Part shown: positions 41,070-49,700 of the stretch, piece after piece
Layout: every line of letters starts with the position of its first letter
How positions within the stretch are numbered: position 1 is the first letter of the stretch
NCBI GenBank assembly: GCA_003116975.1
Contig: BGKB01000115.1
Location: forward strand, 6,430-70,429
DNA: 64,000 nucleotides
Direction: 5' to 3'
Source: Aurantiochytrium sp. KH105
Lineage: Eukaryota > Sar > Bigyra > Thraustochytrida > Thraustochytriidae
Program-made: the position numbers and the translations under genes
Notes under the pieces: model-generated
Databases searched by the model: none
What the model was told of the DNA's origin: nothing
What the model saw: only the letters and a program-made list of their open reading frames with translations

Positions 41070-42161
41070 CCAGCTTGCAGGTCTGCTGCGAGCGAGTCCC
41101 AGTGGCCGGATCCAAGCTTGGCGTAGCCCAAGTCCTCCGGCCACGCAGCACAGAGCGTAGCCGCACTTGCCGGCGGCCTTTGCTCCACTTGCGCGCCGCG
41201 CGAAAGTGCACTTGGCGAGCGGCCTGTAATCGCTTTCGATCGCGCTGTCATTCGCCCGCCACCTTCGCCAGCATGCGCAACACCGCCCCGCCTCGCAGCA
41301 AAGCTTGCGTGCGCGGAGACCGTCGCCAGCAGCGGCAGCGGCAGCAGCACAGCAGCGGCGATCTGACGCGCGGCGAGCAGACCTCGGAGGGCTGCCGCGG
41401 ACGCAGCGCGAGACGGGGAGGTGAGACGGTGGGATCCTGCCCAGGCGAAGAAAGAGACCCGGCCCGGGGCGGACACGGATCGCTTACTTGCAGCGACGCG
41501 ACGAGGCGATGGGATGGGCGTAGCGGGCTAGCCGGGGAGGGACGCGGACGGGCGCGCGGAGGCAGGACGTCATCAACTTGAAGGGATCGCATGGCATGGC
41601 ATGCGAGCGTGCAGGGCAAAGTTTCCTTGCCCACATTTTGTGGACATTTGATCAGCAGCTGCAGATGTAGGTGCAACGTCGAGCCTCGACATTGCCCATC
41701 TGTACTACTACTAAAACCCTGGCGAGCGAGTGAACCTTTTTGCTATAAACTTGGAAAGGCTACGGACACGCGTATACGCGAGCAAGATGGTGGCTTGAGA
41801 GCACTCGCGTGCGCGGGATCCCGGTTTCTCAACATGGGAGAGACTGCTAGATCCTTTGGAACTTTCATGGAAAGTAGAGGCGAAGACGTGTGTGTCTGTG
41901 TGTGCACAACGAATCCGCCCTTCCAGAACAAGGCGGGTCAAATAAAGGCCAAAGCTGCATCTTTTCGCGGTCTCGTGCCTTGGTGCCCGCCTGGACCCCG
42001 CGCCCGCCCGCCCGCACGCACGCTCGCTCGCCTTCACCGCCCGCTCGCCTCGACCGCCCGCCTCGACCGCGCGTGCACAGCTTTCACCGCGCACCCTCGC
42101 GCCCGCGCTCTCCACGTCGACTGCCCCAGAGGAGGAGCACGCACGCGCCAACCTCGACGTC
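40965..42161. other. divergent promoter region
   Basis: Lies between the hydratase (-) and the multipass membrane gene (+) and must hold both promoters. It includes a hexanucleotide repeat at 41025-41070. Frames here are GC-rich and domain-free. Confidence 0.5.
41025..41070. repeat. (GTGCTC)n repeat, about 7.6 units
   Basis: A perfect hexanucleotide run about 60 bp upstream of the hydratase ATG on the minus strand. Confidence 0.95.
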
Positions 42162-42740
42162 ATGGACGTCCCTATCGGCGCCGTGCTCGTCGCCCTGACG
42201 ATGGTGACCTTCATCGGCCTGCGCAAGATCGGCATGGAGCATCTGCTCATGCCGCACCAGACAAGCATTGGCATCGGGTCGGCATGGACCGCGGTCTCCT
42301 CCGTGCTCGCGGCCGCGAGCATTGTTCCAGAGTTTGACCCCACGCACCAGATGCACCTGCTCGCCGTCTTCGTGCCGCAGCAGGTCATGTACATCGTTTC
42401 GCTCTATCTCCGCAAGGAGGCCCCTCTGGGAGAATGCGGTCTCGCCATCACGGCACTCGGCAGCGTCATCGCCATCATGTTCCTGCGCGATATGGGCTAC
42501 GAAGAGGCCGATGAGTTTGCCTACCTCATGTGCGCCGCGCTCGTCATCATCACGTACCTTCCGGGCATGAACATTCGCATCAGGATCTTCGCTCTCCTCT
42601 ATGGTCTGGTGCTGAGCTCGTGTCTGTTCTTCGAGGTCATGATGGTGCCCCTGCCCATCATCATCCTTGTCGAGGAGGTCGCCCTTCTCAACGTCAAGAT
42701 CCAGTATCTGCCCACGGACCCCAGCAAGCGCAAGGAATAG
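42162..42740 (+). CDS. multipass membrane protein, family unknown
   Basis: 192 residues from ATG 42162 (GTCATGGACGTC). I do not recognise the family. Five or six hydrophobic segments are visible: about 4-19 (IGAVLVALTMVTFIGL), 35-55 (GIGSAWTAVSSVLAAASIV), 66-82 (LAVFVPQQVMYIVSLYL), 91-106 (GLAITALGSVIAIMFL), 120-135 (AYLMCAALVIITYLPG) and 140-170 (IFALLYGLVLSSCLFF and what follows). Loops are short, and the C terminus is polar and basic (TDPSKRKE). There is no signal peptide beyond the first segment and no known catalytic motif. A TAAATAAAAG poly(A)-type signal follows at about 42855. It is probably a small transporter or membrane-complex subunit; this cannot be settled from the sequence alone. 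Confidence 0.7.
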   Translation: MDVPIGAVLVALTMVTFIGLRKIGMEHLLMPHQTSIGIGSAWTAVSSVLAAASIVPEFDPTHQMHLLAVFVPQQVMYIVSLYLRKEAPLGECGLAITALGSVIAIMFLRDMGYEEADEFAYLMCAALVIITYLPGMNIRIRIFALLYGLVLSSCLFFEVMMVPLPIIILVEEVALLNVKIQYLPTDPSKRKE

Positions 42741-43918
42741 TCAGTCGACGGCGCACACTGTGCTCCAAAGCAACTTTATCACCCGAACCTAGTTTGTTTG
42801 CAAGGGTTGCTCATCTTTATTCGTGGAACAACTCACTTAGTTTTTATTATTATCGTAAATAAAAGTAAGATTGTCTCTCGCTGCCATGTTCTGCTTCTTG
42901 CTTCTTCATTTCACTTCATGGTACCGTGTCCATCCAATCTCAATGCCATCTCGAGAAATTTCTCTTGCGCAGCCTTGTCCAAATTTTTTTTTGCCTCAAG
43001 ACTTGAAAGAGGATGCTCGCAGCCTTGGGCCCTTTTCTCTCTCGTCTCTCTGCCAAAGATCTTCCTCCCTTCCTCTCCTTCGTTCGCGCGATACCAAGCG
43101 GATCCAGAACTCATGCTGATGACGCATCTACGAGACAAGACATCCCAGCCACGCGCCCTACGTTTGCCAATTTGCAACGTCGACGCCATCATCGCCCGCC
43201 TGCCTGCCCGCCCGCCTCTTCCCTCGCCCGCGCAGTTGCACCTTTCACAAAATCTTGGGCTTGCGCAAGCAAATTGACAGTGAAGAAAAATCGTCGCCAT
43301 CGCCGCCTTTTCCTCATCGTCCAAGCGCGCAGGCGTGCGAAATGACATTTGCAGCCCCTTTCGTGCCGCGCGCTCCCCCTCCCTCGACCGCGCTGCGCCG
43401 CGCTGCACTGCGCCGCACCTGACCTACCAAAACTCACAGTAAGTGCAATGCCTGCAATGCAGAGAGAGCTGTGCAATGCGATGCAATGCAACGCAGACAA
43501 GTGTAATGCAATGCCGTGCAGCCATGGCTCTTCGCTGCGTACGCCACGGGCACCGCAGCCATCCATGGCGCGATCATGATGCCACGCCACGTGCGCTTGT
43601 GCCACCGACTGACCGCGAGTGACTTCCATACCAACGTGAACGACTTATTCTCCTTCTTCTTCTCCTTCTTCTCCTTCGCTCGCCTTGTTTCCGGGGGCCC
43701 AACTTGAAAGCAAGAAAGCGCGAAAGCAAGCACGCAAAAGACAGCAATAACCAACCCCCTGCGCGCGCGAGTGCAGCGGGGCGCCGCAGCGCGAGGCTCG
43801 CGAGGACCCGCGCAGCACGCCTGCAGACAGGCAGGGAGGCAGGCAGGCAGGCCGGCCGGCAGACGGCTCTGGGTGCCGCGCAGCGCGTGCGGCAGGCGCG
43901 CGCCCGCGGAGAACAGAC
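42741..43918. other. spacer and promoter of the uniporter gene
   Basis: Starts with the 3' flank of the membrane gene (TAAATAAAAG near 42855). A stretch rich in ATGCAATGC-type units lies at 43440-43510, a CTTCTC run at about 43650-43680, and (GGCA) units at about 43827-43850 before the MCU ATG. No gene is seen. Confidence 0.5.
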
Positions 43919-45415
43919 ATGCTGAGCGCCTGGACGCGCGCGGCGTTGAGGCCGCTGGGCCCAGCAACGCCAACGCCGGCTGTCAGCCTCGCACGAGCAC
44001 TGGTCGTCGTAGCGAGCGAGGACGCGTGGCCCGGGGCCAGGGCAGGCGGCGCATGCAGAAAGCGTAGGCGTAGGGACCGTCAAGTGCCAGTCGTTGGAGC
44101 GCGACGCGAGGGGGAGGAACTTCGCTGCACACGAGTCTCTGGAAACGGCAAGACTTACAAACAGAGCGTGCCTTTTGCCGGTACAGCACGTTCATTCTCT
44201 TCCTCCTCGTCAACCTCTTCATCTCCATCTCCACCGTCGTCGTCGTCGTCGTCGTCATCATCGTCGTCGACGACTTCTTCGACGAGAGGTACGACTTCGG
44301 GGTCGCCACCCCCGTCATTTGACCCGGCCACATCCACGTCCGTAGCCTCTGCTGCCGCGGACGCAGCGGCGCCGCAATCGGGCAAGGATGGGGGATTTGG
44401 CATCAACAACTCAAAGCCCCTTCACCTGTCCATCCAGGACCGTTTTCTCGAGGAAAATGGTGCCCGTAAAAAGAAGGGCTTGAGCCTTGACTCACGCTTG
44501 CGCATCATGCGCATGCTCGAACGCATGGACGAGGAGAACAAGTCTGGCGGCGCACACGATCTCTTCTCAAGACGTTTTGCACATTTGAAAAGCAGATCAG
44601 AGATGGATTTTCAAGAGTTTCTACTTGCCGACACCGATGGCGATGGGCGTGTTAGCAACGCGGAATGGGAAGCTTTCTTGCGCAAAAAGTCGTTGGCAGA
44701 GGCAGGTCTCGAGTTCCAGGAACCAAGTGCGCTTAATGTTGAAATCCCGCTCTCGGTACAGCAATTTAGCGCCATGGCCGACGAAAATGAGGGCCTGCAC
44801 GTCTCCATCAATGGTATGCGATATCGTCTTACGCTGCAGCCCGAGGGACGCACAGCTGACGTTATTGAACACAAACAGGAGCGACTTCACGACACGCTTG
44901 TCGAGCTAGCCTCCATGGAGCGTGAAAAACGTCCTCTCGACGCCCAGGCTGCGCGCCACACCAAGCGCGTGCTCACAGTTTGCCTCCTTTATCTTCTTTC
45001 CCAAGCGGCCGTCATTGCCAAGCTCACCTTTTTCTCTCGCTTCGGCTGGGACGTCATGGAGCCCATCACCTACTTTATCACCTTTGGCACGGCCATCCTC
45101 GGACTTGTCTTCTTTCAATATCACAAGATCGAGTATTCCTATCCGGCACTCGCGGCACTCCTTACCCAGCGAAGGGCCACCAAGCTCTACGTGCGCAATG
45201 GATTTGACATCTCGCGCTACACAGAGCTTCAATCGCTTGCGCTCAAGTTTGAGCGCCAGCTTGTCGTCCTGCAGCCACCGCGGTCGCTCTGGTCTGCAGC
45301 CGCGATCGAGGAGAACGAGCTCATCTTTGCCTCACTTTCTGACGAAGATGTGGAAAATGCCGCGGAAGCCGCAAAAGATCTTAACGGCCCCGGAAAGCCA
45401 AACGAGCACCCGTGA
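43919..45415 (+). CDS. MCU: mitochondrial calcium uniporter with EF-hand
   Basis: 498 residues from ATG 43919. The N terminus (MLSAWTRAALRPLG) and later GTARSFSSSSS look like a mitochondrial targeting region, followed by a poly-Ser tract from GTC-type repeats. The pore signature W377-D-V-M-E-P382 matches the uniporter selectivity filter (WDxxEP), flanked by two hydrophobic segments (about 350-372 and 383-402; PITYFITFGTAILGLVFFQY). The product should be the pore subunit of the inner-membrane calcium channel. Unusually, a canonical EF-hand loop (DTDGDGRVSNAEWEAF, about 238-252) lies in the same chain before the matrix domain. In animals EF-hands are in the separate MICU gatekeepers. The region about 45-85 is Arg-rich and could hide a small unrecognised intron, so the extreme N terminus is less certain. 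Confidence 0.93.
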   Translation: MLSAWTRAALRPLGPATPTPAVSLARALVVVASEDAWPGARAGGACRKRRRRDRQVPVVGARREGEELRCTRVSGNGKTYKQSVPFAGTARSFSSSSSTSSSPSPPSSSSSSSSSSSTTSSTRGTTSGSPPPSFDPATSTSVASAAADAAAPQSGKDGGFGINNSKPLHLSIQDRFLEENGARKKKGLSLDSRLRIMRMLERMDEENKSGGAHDLFSRRFAHLKSRSEMDFQEFLLADTDGDGRVSNAEWEAFLRKKSLAEAGLEFQEPSALNVEIPLSVQQFSAMADENEGLHVSINGMRYRLTLQPEGRTADVIEHKQERLHDTLVELASMEREKRPLDAQAARHTKRVLTVCLLYLLSQAAVIAKLTFFSRFGWDVMEPITYFITFGTAILGLVFFQYHKIEYSYPALAALLTQRRATKLYVRNGFDISRYTELQSLALKFERQLVVLQPPRSLWSAAAIEENELIFASLSDEDVENAAEAAKDLNGPGKPNEHP

Positions 45416-45723
45416 GCAAAACGCTTGTCATGGCAAGAGAACGACCATGTGAGGTTTTGCTTGCTTGTTTGCTTGCTTCCTTGCTGGTAGAGGAAAATGT
45501 TTTAAGCTGGCAAAGTGCTGCGCTTGGCGCCCATCTGAATCTCGCGAAAGTCAATTGCCCCCCCCTCGCGTACGAGGACGACGGCGCTGACGGACTGATA
45601 TCCATGCTGTCAGGGCTTGTATCGATGCAAATTTGACATGAGGGCGCCGCGTGTACTCATAAAGACATATCGAATCGGTGCTTATCTATATCAAAATGCA
45701 AGAGCCGTGTCACGCAACGAATC
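45416..45723. other. convergent 3' spacer
   Basis: About 300 bp between the uniporter gene (+) and the ankyrin gene (-). Nothing distinctive is seen. Confidence 0.4.
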
Positions 45724-46497
45724 TTATTTCTTTTTCTTCGTCTTCTTCTTTTTGCTTCCGGCTTTCCCTCCTTTTCCCTTGGCCTTGACAAAGGCTTTGT
45801 ACCGCGGTGCAGCCATCGGATTTGCTGCTGGTAGAGTGTTTGTCGGGAGTCCCCGTGCCGTTCGATCCCGGTGCAAGGCAAAGAACTTTTCCTCTATGCT
45901 TGCTGATTTCGGCGGACCAAGCAAGTCTCGCATTGAACTGGTAGCGTCGGGGTAAAGTTCTTTGAGCCAAAAAGCTGGGTTGTTGCCAAACTTGTCACGC
46001 GCCAACAAGTCGGCGCCAGCACGCACAAGCACGCGAGCAACCTCGAAGGCATGTGAGCGCACGGCAAGATGGAGTGCCGTAAAGGAGCAATTGGCGTCCT
46101 TTACGTCAGGATCGGCACCATACTGTATCAAGAGCTCCGCCATGTCTGCGGCGGTTGTGCACTTGCTGAGGCAAGCCAAATGAAGTGGCGTATACCCACC
46201 AATCTTGCTGCATTCTCGCCTATTGACAATGCGTCGTCGCGTAGCTGCGTCTGTGCTTCCCGCGAGCATGTCAAGCAGAACCTTGGCGGTACGAACGTGG
46301 CTTTTCGCGCTGCATACGTGCAGCAAGGTCGTCTCATTGGGACCATGACCTTTACCAAGGTCTACAACATCGCCCAAGCGTTGTGTTTCGACCTTTTCAT
46401 CATGGGGCGTCCAACTCCACGAGTTTTTCTCCGCTACGAGCTCCAGGACCTGCCCGAGGTTGCCCGTGGCAACAGCATGATACACGAGCTGGTCCAT
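45724..46497 (-). CDS. ankyrin-repeat protein with Lys-rich tail
   Basis: 257 residues from ATG 46497 (MDQLVYHAVATGN). The open frame extends upstream only through a GTG, so the ATG is preferred. At least three ankyrin units are visible: TTLLHVCSAKSHVRTAKVLL, GGYTPLHLACLSKCTTAADM (ending IQYGADPD) and FTALHLAVRSHAFEVARVLV (ending RAGADL), with a degenerate first unit at the N terminus. The C terminus is a strongly basic tail (KGKGGKAGSKKKKTKKKK) that could bind nucleic acid or act as a nuclear signal. Ankyrin arrays bind proteins. No enzyme domain is present. It lies tail-to-tail with the uniporter gene, and no functional link is implied. Confidence 0.85.
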   Translation of the reverse strand: MDQLVYHAVATGNLGQVLELVAEKNSWSWTPHDEKVETQRLGDVVDLGKGHGPNETTLLHVCSAKSHVRTAKVLLDMLAGSTDAATRRRIVNRRECSKIGGYTPLHLACLSKCTTAADMAELLIQYGADPDVKDANCSFTALHLAVRSHAFEVARVLVRAGADLLARDKFGNNPAFWLKELYPDATSSMRDLLGPPKSASIEEKFFALHRDRTARGLPTNTLPAANPMAAPRYKAFVKAKGKGGKAGSKKKKTKKKK

Positions 46498-46793
46498 TGT
46501 GTGTCGTGCGACTGCTTTGGAATCTACGATCCGCTCGCTGCTCACAGCAAGCACGTCAAGCTGCTCACAGCAAGCACACCCATGGGAATTGATCCGTTTT
46601 TTTGTTTTGTTTTTTCAAAGGCTTGGAAAAAAAGAAAAGAAAAGAAAACAATGGGCGCTGCAAATCTTTCGATTTAGTCTTCTCGTGGCCAACTCAAGAA
46701 TGTAGGGGTCGCACGCCTTCGAGCCAAAGAAAAACCAAACTCACAGTGTCAGTCTCTTTTCTCTCTCTTTTATTTCTAGCCATCATCAAACTT

Positions 46794-49700
46794 TTACTTG
46801 AGATCCATCGCGACCCACGACGGGGCATTATTGGTAGATTGCATGTCGCTCGCCTCGTGACCCGTACGCAGCAGATTCTCCAGATAATCTTCAGGAGCGC
46901 AGGTCTTCTTACGCTGCTCAGCGTCCAAGCGAGCCGTGGCGGTGGTTGTGGTGGCCGAGACGACAATCTTGCGACCTCCACTGCGCTTAAAACTAATGTA
47001 GAGTGCCTTGAGATAAGCCAAACGATCTCTTGTCGAGGATGTTCGTGCCCACTCGTCGCTGCGCGGGTGAGGATCGGCCACAACACAATGGTCAAAGAGC
47101 ACTCGGAACTTGGATACACGTCGCGATAGCGAAAACAAGTGGCTGATCTTGTTCATGCCATAGCCAGTAAAACGCTCGTCGTAAAGGGGAACGTCTTCCA
47201 CGCGGACAATGACATATGGCTCAAAGCAATCCTCGTAACTCACCGCGTAAGACATGCGCAAGTGGTGCTCTTGTGCGTCGGCCCAGCGAGCAAAGTTCGT
47301 CGGCCCATGCCCCTTAGGAAAGTTCTCCACGTGAAAGCCAGCTGTACGTCCAGTGGCAAAACTTGCGCGCACGTCTCTCGTGTCCAAGCACGCAAACGGA
47401 CCCTTATGAAGTTCTTCCTGGACGTTCTCAAACGCCGGGACGACAAAGGCCGTGTCTCGTGCCTCGCGCACATGGGTGCGGAGATCCTCGTCGTCGCGAA
47501 GGCGATCCGCAAGCATGTGGTCCACCATAAAGTCGACATCAAGCAGAAAAACATGCGTGGCAACAGGCGCAAACGCGGAGCGCGCTCCAACGAGGGCCGC
47601 ATTGCGCAGCATGTTGATGGGATACCACGTTTGAAGGGTCGATGGCGTGACAAGGACCACGTGGAGACGAAAGCGCGGTTGTGCCTTGACGAGTGCTTCG
47701 CAGCTCGCCCGCAAACGTGCAGCGACGGGAATGGCAGTCTCGTCGTTGTTGGGAAGGTAAACGGCGGCGCTGAGAGCTCCGTTCCATGATCGCGCAAGAC
47801 GCTCGAAACGCGGCCAACGGTCTGCGCTCAATTGCGTGCAAAGCACACACCAGTCGCGTTGGTCAGTCTGTTTTTGCTCACTCGAAAGCGTCCACAAGAT
47901 TTGTGACGAGTACGAAGAGGGAGTCTTCCAGAACTGCCCCCGGTTCAAAATACCTTCGACCTTTGCACGCGCTGATGCCTGCTTGAGGTCCGCGTCGACC
48001 TGAGCAAAGAGACGCTCCTGCTCAGCAAACCAGTCTGTGAACTCGACGCGCAATCGCTCGAGATCTCTGTCGGCCGAGCAATCGGGCCCTTGCACAGCGT
48101 ATTCGACTGTACCCCGTGCCGCTGCATGCAAGATGGGGCCTTGTGATCCGCTCAGCACGCGAGGTGCGCGCGGAGGTGCACGGAAGTCACCATCCCGTTG
48201 ATCCGGCCCAGCCCCGGCGTACATTTCGACATCGTCCATGTCATCATCATCATCGTTGTCATCGTCATTATCCGCTCCGGCATCTCCATCGAGGTCGAGT
48301 CCACTCAAATCCGGTGAATCGACAGCATCATCAAGGGCGCCGGCCGTCGCCTCGGCAGCTCCGGGTCCCCACATGGCAGTATTTTCATTCAACAGCTCGG
48401 TAGTTTCACGACCCTCATCAATGAGCTCGTTCATTTGCGCCTGTACAGAAGGGTCAAGCATCGCTGCCTGGGCTTGCAGCTGGTCGAGGTTTGCGGCAAG
48501 AAATGCGGCCGCGCCGAGCGCGAGAATGGCGGCCGCGGCTGTTTCCGCCGTTGCGAATTCGCGGTCACGTCCCGAGTCCTGTTGCTCACTCGTAGAGCGA
48601 CCCCCCTCCATTTCGCGATCATTATCGTTGACATGGTCGACATGATCATCGTGGTCATCGCTGCTGTCGCTGTCGCTGTCCCTGCCATCATTGCCACCAT
48701 TCACGTGCCCATCGTGGTGGGCGGATGCGCGATCGATATAGCGACGTCGCCTGCCACGATAACGATAGGGAAGCAGTCTGTTCACATCTTTGGTATACGT
48801 CTCACCAAGGTAGTCATCGTAGTCGTAGACGGGATCAGTGGAGAGGATGGGGCCGCGGCGCAGAGGATCAATCGCCGAGGGTACGTACGGATTGCCCCGC
48901 TTATTGCGTCGACCCTTTGCGGCGGACTTGCTCAGAAGGCGGGTCATCTTGGCAAGAAGCTTGGCTTGCTTTCGTGCGACCTTGGAGACGATACGGTCCT
49001 GGGCCTTGGCACGCTGCTTGTCTTGCTTTGGAGCGAATTTGTCACCCCACCCATTGGCGTTGTCGGCCACAGCGGCAAGAATTTGGGACAGAGTATCTTG
49101 AATCTTTTGGGCGTGCGCAAGAGCATGGCGGCGGAGCTTCTTGCCATACTTGATGACCTCGACGCTTCGCGGTTTCAAGGAATAGGAATTATAGGTTCTC
49201 TTGATATCGAGCTTGCCGACCTTGTAAATCTCGTCGCCAAGAGCAATTTGCTGATTGAGCCGTGCGTTGCGCCGGGCTACGTCCTTTGCTGGATACGTGA
49301 ACTCCGCGATCTTACGGTTGCCATAGAGCGCCCCTCGGATGGCCTTCCAGCCATCAAGGCCGACGTGGTTGTCATCCATGTGCAGCGACACGAGCGTGCG
49401 ATTGGTGCGTAGCGCTCGGCCGAGGGCCTCGGCGCCCCGGTCTCCAATGTAGTTGCCTGTAATGTCGAGGGAGAGAAGTGTCTTGTTAAGTGCGACACCC
49501 TCCTCAAAGAATGCAGAGGCCATGGGTCCTAGACGCCAGTTACGCAAACTCAATTTCCATAGGTCTTCGCAGGATAGAGCCGTATCTCCAACGAGTTGGC
49601 AGAGCTCACGCTCTGGCTCGCTGTCAAAGACTTGCGTCTCGATGTCAGTCCTGGACCAAACGTCAATTTGCTGGATAATAGAGTACGGAATTCTGTCGAC

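Noticed and set aside
46498-46554. GTG start for the ankyrin protein
   Set aside because: In-frame ATG at 46497 begins a typical N terminus; upstream codons add no domain.
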